Shown here: positions 26,337 to 35,329 of the stretch, one piece after another
Layout: every line of letters begins with the position of its first letter
Position numbering within the stretch: position 1 is the first letter of the stretch
NCBI RefSeq assembly: GCF_004799445.1
Contig: NZ_SSNA01000099.1
Coordinates: 1 to 64,000, forward strand
Reading direction: 5' to 3'
Origin: Bradyrhizobium sp.
GTDB lineage: Bacteria > Pseudomonadota > Alphaproteobacteria > Rhizobiales > Xanthobacteraceae
DNA length: 64,000 nt
Notes under the pieces: model-generated
Seen by the model: only the letters and a program-made list of their open reading frames with translations
What the model was told of the DNA's origin: nothing
The model's database searches: none
Translations under genes and position numbers: made by a program

Positions 26337-29057
26337 ATGACCTTTCAGATCAACGGCAAGGATTTTTCGCAAACCCCGCGCGCCGCACAATGCCTGCGAA
26401 CATTTCTTCGCGACCTCGGGCATTTCGGCGTCAAGAAGGGATGCGACGCCGGCGACTGCGGCGCCTGTACCGTCCTGATCGATGGCGAACCGGTGCATTC
26501 CTGCCTGGTCCCCGCCTTCCGCGCCAATGGCCGCGCGGTCACGACCATCGAAGGCCTCGCGCCCGCCGGCGGAACGCACCCGATGCAGCAGGCGTTTCTC
26601 GATGCGCAGGCGTTTCAGTGCGGCTTCTGCACTGCGGGGATGATTCTGACCTGTGCGTCATTGAATCAGGCGCAACGGCAGGATCTCGGCGCATCGCTCA
26701 AGGGCAATCTCTGCCGCTGCACCGGCTATCGCGCGATCGAGGACGCGCTCAACGGCAAGACCAACATCGAGGAGGCCGCCGCGGGCGCCGCTTTCGGCCG
26801 CAGCCTGCCCGCCCCCGCTGGACCGCAGGTGGTGCGGGGCGCGGCGCGCTACACCTTCGACACCGCGATGGAGGGCCTGCTTCACATCAAGCTGCTGCGC
26901 TCGCCGCATCCACATGCAAGGATTTGCTTCATCGACAAGACCGCGGCGTTGAGCGTCCCTGGCGTGCATTCGGTGCTGAGCTTCGAAGACGCGCCGGATC
27001 GGCTGTTCTCGACCGCGCGGCACGAGCGGGCCTGGATGGACCCGGACGATACCCGGGTGTTCGATGAGGTCGTCCGCTTCATCGGCCAAAAGGTAGCCGC
27101 CGTGGTCGCCGAGTCCGAGGCAGCCGCGGAAGAAGGCTGCCGCCGCCTCAAGGTCGAATACGAAATCCTGCCGGCCGTGGTCGATCCGGCACAGGCGATT
27201 GCGCCCGGCGCACCCTTGATTCACGACGGCAAGACGCTGGAGCAACGCGTTGCCAACGCGCAGCGCAATATCGTGGCGGAGAGTCATGGCGAGTTCGGCG
27301 ACGTCGCGAGCGCTCTCGCCCGCTCGGCCGTGACCTACGAGGGCACCTTCACGACCCAACGCGTCCAGCACGCCGCGCTCGAAACCCATGGCGGTCTCGC
27401 CTGGGTCGATGCCGGCGGCGTCCTGCACGTTCGTTCCAGCACCCAAACACCCTTCCTGACGCGCCGCGCGCTCACTGAAATCTTTGATCTGCCGCCCGAC
27501 CAGGTCCGGGTATTCTGTGAACGCGTCGGTGGCGGCTTCGGCGGCAAGCAGGAAATGTTCGTCGAGGATGTTCTTGCGCTTGCCGCGCTCAAGACCGGGC
27601 GGCCGGTCAAGCTCGAGTTCACGCGCGAGGAGCAATTCATCGCGACCTCGACGCGGCATCCGATGCGCATCACCGTGAAGGCCGGTGCCGACGCCTGCGG
27701 AAAACTGACGGCACTGCAGCTCGACGTGCTCTCCAACACCGGCGCCTATGGCAATCACGCGAGCCCGGTGCTGTTACATGCCTGCGGCGAGTCGATCGGC
27801 GTCTATAACTGTCCGAACAAGAAGGTCGACGCCGTCGTCGCCTACACCAACACCGTGCCGGCCGGCGCCTTTCGGGGCTACGGCCTGCCGCAAACGCTGC
27901 TCGCCGTGGAAGCCGCGATCGATGAGCTAGCCAGAGGTCTGGGCATCAGTCCATTCGAGATTCGCCGGCGCAACATCGTGAAGCCGGGCGACCCGATGCT
28001 GTCGCCCCCGGGTTCCGGCCACAACGACATCATCTACGGCAGTTACGGACTTGACCAGTGCCTCGATTGGGTCGAGCGCGCGATGCAGGCCGAGGGGCCG
28101 ACGATCGACCTCTCCGCGGACTGGCTGATCGGCGACGGCATCGCGCTCACCATGATCGATACCGTTCCGCCGGACGGGCATATCGCGGATGCCAGGATTT
28201 CGCTGCGCGAGGATGGCGGGTTCGAGCTGACCGTCGGAACGGCGGAGTTCGGCAACGGCACCTCGACGGTGCATCGCCAAATCGCCGCCACCGCTTTGGC
28301 AACCACCGTCGACCAGATCCGTCTGCTGCAATCCGACACGGCGCATGGGGGACACGATACCGGCGCCTACGGCAGTACCGGAACTTCCGTCGCCGGACGC
28401 GCGACGCAGGCCGCGGCCGAAAACCTGGCCGAAGATCTCAAGATGTTTGCTTCCACTGCGACCAAAACCGACCCCGACACATGCATTCTCGAAAACGATT
28501 CCGTGGTTTGCGGCAAGCAGCGGCTGCCGTTCGGCCGGATCGGGCAAGCCGCGCGCGCGCGCGGCCAAACCCTGAGCGCGAATGGCAGCTCGCAAGGTAC
28601 GCCGCGGTCGGTCGCGTTCAATGTCCAGGGCTTTCGCATCGCCGTCAACAAGGGCACCGGCGAAATCAGGATACTGAAAAGCGTGCACGCCGCGGACGCC
28701 GGGCGGGTCGCCAATCCGATGCAGTGCCGTGGCCAAGTCGAGGGCGGCGTCGCGCAGTCGCTTGGCGCAACGCTGTACGAGGAAATGGTGATCGACGATG
28801 GCGGCCGCGTCAGCAATCCCAGATTTCGCGACTACCACCTGCCTTCCTTCGCCGACCTTCCGCGCACCGAGGTATTCTTCGCCGATACTGCCGATACGCT
28901 GGGTCCGATGGGCGCAAAATCGATGAGCGAGAGTCCCTATAATCCCGTGGCGGCCGCGCTCGGCAACGCCCTTGCAGACGCCACCGGCATCCGCTTCACC
29001 GCCGTGCCGTTCAAGCCGGACCGGCTGTGGCCGCCGTTGCAGGAGAAGTTTGGCTAA
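26337..29057 (+). CDS. Xanthine dehydrogenase, fused [2Fe-2S] and molybdopterin subunit
   Basis: A 906-residue fusion. Residues 1-140 form a two-cluster iron-sulfur module: C36, C41, C44, C56 for the plant-type cluster and C95, C98, C126, C128 for the second. The rest is the molybdopterin-binding large subunit, beginning with the a/b hammerhead (RSPHPHARI) and including VGGGFGGKQEMF, GAFRGYGLPQ near residue 510 and GPMGAKSMSESPYNP with the catalytic-type Glu near residue 865. With the separate FAD subunit it would oxidise xanthine or hypoxanthine to urate in the cytoplasm. Canonical bacterial XdhA fuses iron-sulfur to FAD instead, so this domain order is less usual. The xanthine/urate permease gene follows. 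Confidence 0.85.
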   Translation: MTFQINGKDFSQTPRAAQCLRTFLRDLGHFGVKKGCDAGDCGACTVLIDGEPVHSCLVPAFRANGRAVTTIEGLAPAGGTHPMQQAFLDAQAFQCGFCTAGMILTCASLNQAQRQDLGASLKGNLCRCTGYRAIEDALNGKTNIEEAAAGAAFGRSLPAPAGPQVVRGAARYTFDTAMEGLLHIKLLRSPHPHARICFIDKTAALSVPGVHSVLSFEDAPDRLFSTARHERAWMDPDDTRVFDEVVRFIGQKVAAVVAESEAAAEEGCRRLKVEYEILPAVVDPAQAIAPGAPLIHDGKTLEQRVANAQRNIVAESHGEFGDVASALARSAVTYEGTFTTQRVQHAALETHGGLAWVDAGGVLHVRSSTQTPFLTRRALTEIFDLPPDQVRVFCERVGGGFGGKQEMFVEDVLALAALKTGRPVKLEFTREEQFIATSTRHPMRITVKAGADACGKLTALQLDVLSNTGAYGNHASPVLLHACGESIGVYNCPNKKVDAVVAYTNTVPAGAFRGYGLPQTLLAVEAAIDELARGLGISPFEIRRRNIVKPGDPMLSPPGSGHNDIIYGSYGLDQCLDWVERAMQAEGPTIDLSADWLIGDGIALTMIDTVPPDGHIADARISLREDGGFELTVGTAEFGNGTSTVHRQIAATALATTVDQIRLLQSDTAHGGHDTGAYGSTGTSVAGRATQAAAENLAEDLKMFASTATKTDPDTCILENDSVVCGKQRLPFGRIGQAARARGQTLSANGSSQGTPRSVAFNVQGFRIAVNKGTGEIRILKSVHAADAGRVANPMQCRGQVEGGVAQSLGATLYEEMVIDDGGRVSNPRFRDYHLPSFADLPRTEVFFADTADTLGPMGAKSMSESPYNPVAAALGNALADATGIRFTAVPFKPDRLWPPLQEKFG

Positions 29058-29161
29058 CCGCCGCGCGCCACGGCCAGCGCCGACTCGTGGACTTGCCGCT
29101 TGGCATGGGCCTTGTATTGGTTTGTTATGAGCGGGCAACAGGCCCACGCCGAGGACAGTCC

Positions 29162-30559
29162 ATGACCACCGAAATCCACCCGGTAGATCAAATCCTGCCA
29201 ACCCCTCGCCTGCTGGCGCTCGGGTTGCAGCACGTGCTGGTGATGTATGCCGGCGCGGTCGCGGTCCCCCTGATCATCGGCCGGGCGCTGAAGCTGCCGC
29301 CCGAGGATGTCGCGTTCCTGATCAGCGCGGATCTGTTCGCCTGCGGACTCGCCACGCTGGTGCAGTGCATCGGCTTTCCAGGCGTCGGTATCCGCCTCCC
29401 GGTGATGATGGGCGTCACCTTCGCTTCCGTTGGCCCCATGCTGTCGATGGCCGCGGCGCCCGAGATCGGCTTGCTCGGAATCTATGGCTCGGTCATCGCT
29501 GCCGGAATCTTCGGCATCGTTGCCGCACCTTTCATCAGCCGGCTGTTGCCGCTGTTTCCACCGGTCGTGACCGGGACGATCATCATGGTGATCGGCATCT
29601 CGCTGATGCGGGTCGGTATCAACTGGGCCGGTGGCGGAATACCCACCTTCACCAAAGTGATTGAAGGCGTTTCCTACGCGTTTCCAAATCCGGGCTACGG
29701 CCAGTTGCAGGGGCTGGGCATCGCGCTATTCGTGCTGCTGGTCATTCTCGGCCTGATCAAATGGGGCAGCGGCTTCCTCGCCAACGTCTCGGTGCTGCTC
29801 GGCATCATCGCCGGTGCGATCCTGGCCAGCGTGCTTGGCGTCATGCATTTCGAGAAGGTCGCAGCGGCGCCATGGGGTGACATCGTGGTTCCGCTTCATT
29901 TCGGAATGCCGCAATTCCACCTGGTACCGATCATCACCATGTGCATCGTGATGATCGTGGTGATGATCGAATCGCTCGGCATGTTTCTGGCGCTGGGCGA
30001 GATCACCGGCAAGGCCATCGATCGCGACGCGCTGACGCGCGGATTGCGTGCCGACGGCGTCGGCACGTTGCTCGGCGGCTTGTTCAACACCTTTCCCTAT
30101 ACGTCGTTCTCGCAGAATGTCGGCCTCGTCAGCGTCACCGGGGTGCGCTCGCGCTGGGTGACCGTGACGGGCGGCGTCATCATGCTACTGCTGGGCCTGC
30201 TGCCGAAGATGGCGGCCCTTGTCGAAGCAGTCCCGCTGGTGGTGCTCGGCGGCGCCGGCCTTGTGATGTTCGGAATGGTCGCCGCCACCGGCGCCAGAAT
30301 CCTCACCAATGTCGACTTCAAGAACAATCGCTACAACCTGTTCGTGGTCGCGATCTCGGTCGGTTTCGGCATGATCCCGCTCGCCGCGCCGAATTTCTTC
30401 CGCAACCTGCCGCACGATCTGCAGCCGCTGCTGGAATCCGGCATCCTGCTCTGCGCGCTGGTTGCCGTCACGCTCAATGCATTTTTCAACGGCGTCGGCA
30501 GCAAGGCTGCCGCGGAGGCGGATGCGGTGGCGACGGCTTCGTCGGCGCAGCATGTGTGA
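29162..30559 (+). CDS. NCS2 xanthine/urate permease
   Basis: A 465-residue permease of the UraA/PbuX/UacT family with about 14 membrane helices. Typical blocks are LGLQHVLVMYAGAVAVPLIIG near residue 18, LPVMMGVTFASVGPM, and the motif region TFPYTSFSQNVGLVSVTGVRSRWV, where the QNVG(L/V) signature of xanthine and urate carriers is intact. It should import xanthine or urate with protons. ATG at 29162 has GAGGA eight bases upstream. It lies 104 bp after xanthine dehydrogenase and probably belongs to the same transcript. A degenerate -24/-12-like motif lies at 29101-29116 but lacks the essential GC. Confidence 0.87.
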   Translation: MTTEIHPVDQILPTPRLLALGLQHVLVMYAGAVAVPLIIGRALKLPPEDVAFLISADLFACGLATLVQCIGFPGVGIRLPVMMGVTFASVGPMLSMAAAPEIGLLGIYGSVIAAGIFGIVAAPFISRLLPLFPPVVTGTIIMVIGISLMRVGINWAGGGIPTFTKVIEGVSYAFPNPGYGQLQGLGIALFVLLVILGLIKWGSGFLANVSVLLGIIAGAILASVLGVMHFEKVAAAPWGDIVVPLHFGMPQFHLVPIITMCIVMIVVMIESLGMFLALGEITGKAIDRDALTRGLRADGVGTLLGGLFNTFPYTSFSQNVGLVSVTGVRSRWVTVTGGVIMLLLGLLPKMAALVEAVPLVVLGGAGLVMFGMVAATGARILTNVDFKNNRYNLFVVAISVGFGMIPLAAPNFFRNLPHDLQPLLESGILLCALVAVTLNAFFNGVGSKAAAEADAVATASSAQHV

Positions 30560-30591
30560 GACGTCAGCGTGACAGCAGAATTCCAGAAACT

Positions 30592-30681
30592 GTAGGGTGG
30601 GCAAAGGCGATCTGCGCCGTGCCCACCATGGATCTGCAACGCCAATTCTCAAGGGTGGGCACGCTGCTCTGCCCACCCTAC
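30592..30681. repeat. Inverted intergenic repeat between permease and uraDH genes
   Basis: gtagggtgggca (30592-30603) and tgcccaccctac (30670-30681) bracket a segment with further internal copies of the gtgggca/tgcccac motif. This wording is a widely dispersed intergenic repeat in Bradyrhizobium and relatives. It lies between convergent genes and may also end transcription. Confidence 0.65.
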
Positions 30682-30685
30682 GATT

Positions 30686-31573
30686 TTAGCTTCCCCGATA
30701 GGTCGCGTAGCTCCAGGGCGTGACCAGGAGCGGTACGTGGAGATGGCCCTCGGGCTCGCTGACCGAAAACCGCAGCGGAATTTGATCGAGGAACGGCGGA
30801 TCCGACATTGGCACCTGCCGCTCCGCAAAATACTTGCCGACACTGAACACCAATTCGTATCTGCCGATCGGCGCCGGCCGCCCGCCGATCAACGGTGGAT
30901 CGGTTCGGCCGTCCGCGTTGGTGATGGCGCGGGTGACGACGCGGTTCGCGCCAAGCTCCGATAGCTCGACCAGTTCGACTGTGATCCCGGCCGCCGGCCT
31001 GCCGCTGTGGGTATCGAGCACGTGGGTCGACAGGCGGCCATGCACTTTTAGTCGGTCGTCCGAGATCACGAGCTGATCGACGCGCAGCGCCGCAATCCTG
31101 CATATCTCTTCGAGAGATTTCCGTATTTCCGTGTCGGCATCGTTCGGCAGCCGGCGCTCGAAATCACGCAGGATCGAATCCTTGGTGTGGCGGCGAACGC
31201 AGACGATATAGGGAAACCCGAACCTCGCGCGGTAGGCGTTGTTGACCCGCTCGAACGCTTCATATTCGGCGTCCGACAACCGATCCAGCCCGGCGCTGTT
31301 CTGCTCGGCGCTGGATTCGGCGGTAAGGCCTGCGGCGCGCTGGGTCTTGTTGGCGAGATCGGGATGCGCCTTGATCAACGCCAGCCGAAGCGCCGGCGTC
31401 GCATGATCGACCGCGGCCTTCATCGCCGCGAACAACTGGTTCACACCGGCGAACGGCCGTGCGGACGCGGCCTGCTCGGCGATCCACGGCGAATACTCAA
31501 AGATATTCGCAAGTGCCCCGACAAAGTCGTCCTTGCTGCAGGCGTTGAGATCGGAAAGCGATTTCTGGGACAT
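30686..31573 (-). CDS. Bifunctional OHCU decarboxylase / HIU hydrolase
   Basis: A 295-residue fusion. Residues 1-165 are OHCU decarboxylase (UraD): catalytic H70 in KAHPDLANK, E90 in SSAEQNSAGLD and the FGFPYIVCVR segment. Residues 178-295 are the transthyretin-like 5-hydroxyisourate hydrolase (UraH): LSTHVLDTHSGRPAAG at 181-196 and the C-terminal YRGS signature. Together they carry out two consecutive steps, HIU to OHCU to S-allantoin, downstream of PuuD. The later enzyme is at the N-terminus. The gene lies 9 bp after puuE and is the last gene of the minus-strand operon. Confidence 0.92.
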   Translation of the reverse strand: MSQKSLSDLNACSKDDFVGALANIFEYSPWIAEQAASARPFAGVNQLFAAMKAAVDHATPALRLALIKAHPDLANKTQRAAGLTAESSAEQNSAGLDRLSDAEYEAFERVNNAYRARFGFPYIVCVRRHTKDSILRDFERRLPNDADTEIRKSLEEICRIAALRVDQLVISDDRLKVHGRLSTHVLDTHSGRPAAGITVELVELSELGANRVVTRAITNADGRTDPPLIGGRPAPIGRYELVFSVGKYFAERQVPMSDPPFLDQIPLRFSVSEPEGHLHVPLLVTPWSYATYRGS

Positions 31574-31582
31574 CTGTTCTGA

Positions 31583-32518
31583 CTATCCGACGTGCGGCGC
31601 GCTGGCGGCGAGATGCGAAAGATTGGCGTGCCAGTGCTGGGCGATCTGCAGCCGGGTCGGCACCCAGACCCGCTCATGACCCGTGATGTAGTCGAGAAAC
31701 CGCATCAAGGATGCCGCGCGGCCCGGACGCCCGACGACCCGGCAGTGCAGCCCCACCGACATCATCCTGGGCGACGTTTCGCCTTCCGCGTAAAGCACAT
31801 CAAAGCTGTCCTTGAGATAACCAAAGAACTGGTCGCCGTCACCAAAGCCCTGCGCATTGACGAAACGCATGTCGTTGACGTCGAGGCTGTAGGGAATGAT
31901 CAAATGCGGCCCGGCCGGCCCCTTGATCCAGTACGGCAGATCGTCGGCGTAGGAGTCGCAGGAATAGAGGAAACCGCCGGCTTCCATCACCAGCTTCACG
32001 GTGTTGATCGATGTCCGCCCGGTGTACCAGCCGAGCGGGCGTTGTCCGGTCACCTCGGTATGGACACGGATCGCGTCCGCGATCTCGACCCGCTCCTCCG
32101 CTTCGGACATGTCCTTGTGCTCGACCCACTTCAGGCTGTGGCTGGCGATGTCCCAGCCGGCTTCCTTCATCGCCGCGACAATTTTCGGATTTCGTTTCAG
32201 GGCTGTCGCCACGCCGAATACCGTCGTCGGCAGTTTGCGCTCGGTGAAAATCCGCCACAGCCGCCAGAACCCCGCGCGCGAGCCGTATTCGAACATCGAT
32301 TCGATATTGGCGTGGCGCTGTCCCGGCCAGGGTTGCGCACCCAGCACGTCCGAGAGGAACGCCTCCGAGGCGCGGTCACCGTGCAGAATGTTGTTTTCGC
32401 CGCCTTCCTCGAAATTCACCACGAACTGCACGGCGACGCGCGCATTGCCGGGCCAGTGCGGGTTGGGCGGATTGCGGCCGTAGCCATGGAGATCCCTCGG
32501 ATATCCGGCCTCGGCCAT
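31583..32518 (-). CDS. puuE: Allantoinase PuuE (polysaccharide-deacetylase fold)
   Basis: A 311-residue cofactor-independent allantoinase. YPRDLHGYGRNPPNPHWPG at the N-terminus, NFEEGGENNILHGD, FEYGSRAGFWRLWR, SHSLKWVEH and GWYTGRTSINT are all characteristic of PuuE. It hydrolyses allantoin to allantoate, following the OHCU decarboxylase/HIU hydrolase encoded 9 bp downstream. It begins directly after the stop of the DUF3830 gene, so the three genes form one transcription unit. Its product would go to the allantoate amidohydrolase at 9493. Confidence 0.92.
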   Translation of the reverse strand: MAEAGYPRDLHGYGRNPPNPHWPGNARVAVQFVVNFEEGGENNILHGDRASEAFLSDVLGAQPWPGQRHANIESMFEYGSRAGFWRLWRIFTERKLPTTVFGVATALKRNPKIVAAMKEAGWDIASHSLKWVEHKDMSEAEERVEIADAIRVHTEVTGQRPLGWYTGRTSINTVKLVMEAGGFLYSCDSYADDLPYWIKGPAGPHLIIPYSLDVNDMRFVNAQGFGDGDQFFGYLKDSFDVLYAEGETSPRMMSVGLHCRVVGRPGRAASLMRFLDYITGHERVWVPTRLQIAQHWHANLSHLAASAPHVG

Positions 32519-32932
32519 CTAGACTTCCTCGAAGCGGATTTTCTGCGCGCCCTTCCAAAGCACGGTCTTGCCGAGCGCCGGCAGATTCTCGAGGCCCGAG
32601 GTCAGGGTGATGAAATGATTGCCCGCGAGCTGGCCCATCTTGCTGGCGAAGTGCACGCCGCCATAGGCCAGCAGAATCTCGGTCTCGCTGATGCCGCCGG
32701 GATAGAGAATGATCTGACCGGGCGCGGGATAGCTGGTGTGGTTCTCATAGCTGACGCCGAAATCGAGATCGCCGAGCGGCATCCAGACCCCCTCGCCGCT
32801 CCAGCGTACGTGGATAGCCTGACTATCGAACGGCATCGCCCGACGGAAAGCCGCGCAGGTCTTGGGTGCAAGTTGTTCTTCGAAACGGGCCTGGAACGTG
32901 AAGTCGCCGGCGCGGACAATGAGTTGGCTCAT
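32519..32932 (-). CDS. DUF3830 family protein
   Basis: A 137-residue cytoplasmic protein without signal peptide or membrane segment, matching the DUF3830 family, whose members are thought to have a cyclophilin-like beta-barrel fold. Conserved-looking stretches are AIHVRWSGEGVWMP, SYENHTSYPAPGQIILYPGG and EILLAYGG. Function is unknown. It heads the operon and abuts puuE with no gap, followed by the OHCU decarboxylase/HIU hydrolase fusion, so a role in ureide metabolism is likely (inference). A sugar- or ureide-isomerase activity is conceivable but unsupported. Confidence 0.75.
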   Translation of the reverse strand: MSQLIVRAGDFTFQARFEEQLAPKTCAAFRRAMPFDSQAIHVRWSGEGVWMPLGDLDFGVSYENHTSYPAPGQIILYPGGISETEILLAYGGVHFASKMGQLAGNHFITLTSGLENLPALGKTVLWKGAQKIRFEEV

Positions 32933-33232
32933 TCATGATACCTGTGATTGCATTTGTCGGATTCTTTGAAGACGTAGACCGCGGCTGGCCGTCGAACCAG
33001 CCAAAAGCAAGGAACATTCCAGCCGGCTGCCCAATTCTAGGGCCATTTCCGGTTCCCAGCAAAGGCCGATTGGGAACCCGCTTCCGGCGCGGACTGGTTG
33101 CTCGCACCGGAAAATGGCCATAACTGTCTGCGTGGCTTTCTTGCTCCTCGACGCCAAATAACCACGATAGACATCCCCAGGCCGATCCGGTTCAATAGAG
33201 GCCGAACAGCGCATGTTTCGCGAGAGACCCCG
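32933..33232. other. Divergent intergenic region, ureide operon / small exported protein
   Basis: About 300 bp that should contain the promoter of the DUF3830-puuE-uraDH operon and of the small exported-protein gene. I see no clear promoter or operator consensus. GAGAG nine bases before 33233 serves as ribosome site for the small gene. Confidence 0.35.
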
Positions 33233-33526
33233 ATGAAGAAGCTGGTATTTGCAATTCTTTTGATCTCATCCCCGGCATGGGCTCAAACGAAACTGACGCC
33301 CAAGAATGTGACCGCGCGCGTCGACAATTGTGCGCCAATCGGCCGCACGGCGGACGGCCAACTGGTCTACTCGATGAAGTGCGACAATCTTCCGGCACCG
33401 CCGCCACCGCCTCCACAGGCTGAAGTCGCGCCGCCGCCCGAGCCGGAAGTGCAGCGCAGCGGAATATTCGGGATGTCCTTCTCGCGATCTGCACCGTCAA
33501 CGCCGGCAGCGCCCGCGGGTCAGTGA
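33233..33526 (+). CDS. Small exported proline-rich protein
   Basis: A 97-residue protein with a clear Sec signal peptide (MKKLVFAILLISSPAWA-QT). The mature part is about 80 residues with two cysteines (DNCAPIG and MKCDN), which could form a disulfide, and a Pro/Ala-rich stretch (PAPPPPPPQAEVAPPPEPE) typical of periplasmic or wall-spanning linkers. No family recognised. It is monocistronic between the ureide operon and the aldolase gene. Confidence 0.65.
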   Translation: MKKLVFAILLISSPAWAQTKLTPKNVTARVDNCAPIGRTADGQLVYSMKCDNLPAPPPPPPQAEVAPPPEPEVQRSGIFGMSFSRSAPSTPAAPAGQ

Positions 33527-33682
33527 CGGTCGCGTTCGACGCCACGGTCGGTCGTCCGCGGCGACCGGCTCTTGTTTTCGGCGCTGCTCCGCAGGATTGC
33601 CTGATCCGACTTGCGGCGCCGTCAATTGCACGTATTTTGTCTAGAACGCGCTTTGAATGAACCGTTCTGTCGGAGAAACGCC

Positions 33683-34474
33683 ATGCCCCCCGTGAACTCT
33701 CCCGCCATCAAGGTCGTCAAATCGGTCCGCGAACAGGTCAGCGCGGAGGAATGGCAAACCCGTGTCGATCTCGCCGCCTGCTACCGCCTCACCGCGATGT
33801 ACGGCATGACCGAGATGATCGCCAACCACATTTCCTGCCGCGTCCCCGGCTCGCATGACCACTTCCTGATCAATCCGTATGGGATGCTGTACGAGGAAAT
33901 CGATGCCTCGAGCCTGATCAAGGTCGACCTCGACGGCAACACGCTGTTCAATGCCACGGACTATGGCGTCAACGCCGCCGGCTTTGTGATTCACAGCGCG
34001 ATCCACATGGCGAGGGGCGATGTCGACTGCGTGGCGCATACCCACACTCCGGCCGGCATGGCGGTCTCGGCCATGGAATGCGGACTGCTTCCGCTGGCGC
34101 AGACGTCGATGCGGTTTCTCCACATCGCCTATCATGATTTCGAGGGCATCGCCGACGATATCGGCGAGCGCGAGCGGCTGGTGCGCGACCTTGGCAACCA
34201 CGAAGCAATGATCCTGCGCAACCACGGACTGCTGGTCGTCGGGCGGACCATTCCTGCGACATTCAACCTGCTGTTTCGCATGGAGCGCGCCTGCGAGGTG
34301 CAGGTGATGGCGCTGTCCTGCAATACCAAGCTGACTTTCCCGCCACAGGACGTGCTGGAAAAGACCTTCGAAAAGATGAAGCCGCGGCCGGAGCTGCCCA
34401 ACCGCAATGGCGAACTGGCCTGGCCGGCGCTGCTACGGAAGCTCGATCGGGTCGATATCTCGTATCGGAATTGA
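33683..34474 (+). CDS. Class II aldolase/adducin family protein
   Basis: A 263-residue protein of the class II aldolase fold. The zinc-binding HTHTPAG motif is at about residues 120-126, with a third histidine expected in ILRNHGLLVVG near 178. YGMTEMIANHISCRVPG and FLINPYGMLYEEI are family blocks. Members include fuculose-phosphate aldolase, ribulose-phosphate epimerases and decarboxylases; this cytoplasmic subgroup is common in Bradyrhizobium without assigned function. GGAGA lies eight bases before the ATG. It is separated by 381 bp from tctB, so a shared transcript is not evident. Confidence 0.8.
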   Translation: MPPVNSPAIKVVKSVREQVSAEEWQTRVDLAACYRLTAMYGMTEMIANHISCRVPGSHDHFLINPYGMLYEEIDASSLIKVDLDGNTLFNATDYGVNAAGFVIHSAIHMARGDVDCVAHTHTPAGMAVSAMECGLLPLAQTSMRFLHIAYHDFEGIADDIGERERLVRDLGNHEAMILRNHGLLVVGRTIPATFNLLFRMERACEVQVMALSCNTKLTFPPQDVLEKTFEKMKPRPELPNRNGELAWPALLRKLDRVDISYRN

Positions 34475-34855
34475 TCTGCCTCGCGTTTTCGCGCCAATCA
34501 CCAAGCGTCCGCGCCTCTCCTTCAGGTAGATGGCAGGGCCGTTGGTAATTCCCGGTAATGGATCCTGGGCGCACCCGGCTTTGCCACAAGATTAGCCACG
34601 CCGCCCACCCACCATGTTCACTTCAGCCTGCCATTCGAAACGGCTCGAGGCTCCATCACATCGCTGCCTGGCTTGGATGGCGCATGGATAGCCGGCTGCG
34701 CCAAATTTGCCGATTTTATCGCCCGATAAACTGGGATAGGGTTTCCGCAAATGGCGGTCCGTCCCCCGTTACAAAAGTGCAATTGGGCCATATCGACAGG
34801 CCTCGTCACTACGGGGTAGGGTCGGCAACCCAAAAAACGATCCGGAGAAACGCTG
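34475..34855. promoter_or_regulatory. Intergenic region upstream of tctBA with a 16-bp palindrome
   Basis: No gene is seen. At 34715-34730 TTTATCG-CC-CGATAAA is a perfect 7-bp inverted repeat with a 2-bp spacer, about 125 bp before the tctB start, and may be an operator. A ribosome site (ggag) lies at 34842-34845. Confidence 0.4.
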
Positions 34856-35329
34856 TTGTTGGAGAAGTTCACCTTGAAGCGTGATTACTATGCCGGCGGC
34901 CTGATGCTTCTGCTCGGAGTGGGAGCCGCGGTGACCGGCTCTGGTTATAAATTCGGCACCCTGGCCAGAATGGGCCCTGGCTTCATGCCGGTCGTGCTCG
35001 GTGTGGTCCTGGCATTCCTTGGCATTTTGATCGCCGGCACCGCGCTGGGGTCGTCCGAACCCGACGACAAAAAATTCCTGCCGCCCAACCCGCAATGGTT
35101 CGGCTGGTTCTGCATTCTCGCAGGTCCCGTCCTGTTCATCATCCTGGGGCATTATGGCGGCATGATCCCGGCAGTGTTCGCCTGCGTCTTTGTCTGCGCG
35201 CTGGGAGACAAGACCGCCACCTATAAATCATCGCTCGTCCTGGCGGGTGGTGTCACCGTGTTCGGCGTGCTGCTGTTCCATTATCTGCTGAACATTCCGT
35301 TTCAGCTGCTGCGCGGGGTGAACCTGTGA
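34856..35329 (+). CDS. tctB: Tripartite tricarboxylate transporter small membrane subunit TctB
   Basis: A 157-residue membrane protein of the TctB family with four predicted helices: YYAGGLMLLLGVGAAV, the MGPGFMPVVLGVVLAFLGI pair, FCILAGPVLFIILG and a C-terminal hairpin. The conserved RMGPGFMP motif is at about residues 38-45. Translation starts at TTG (34856 or 34859), since no ATG precedes the homology. Its stop overlaps the tctA start by 4 bp. The usual periplasmic binding protein TctC is not adjacent and must come from elsewhere. Confidence 0.82.
   Translation: MLEKFTLKRDYYAGGLMLLLGVGAAVTGSGYKFGTLARMGPGFMPVVLGVVLAFLGILIAGTALGSSEPDDKKFLPPNPQWFGWFCILAGPVLFIILGHYGGMIPAVFACVFVCALGDKTATYKSSLVLAGGVTVFGVLLFHYLLNIPFQLLRGVNL

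Noticed and set aside
29101..29116. TGGCATGGGCCTTGTA as a sigma-54 promoter for the xanthine permease
   Set aside because: The invariant GC of the -12 element is replaced by GT; likely chance, and the gene can be read from the xanthine dehydrogenase promoter.
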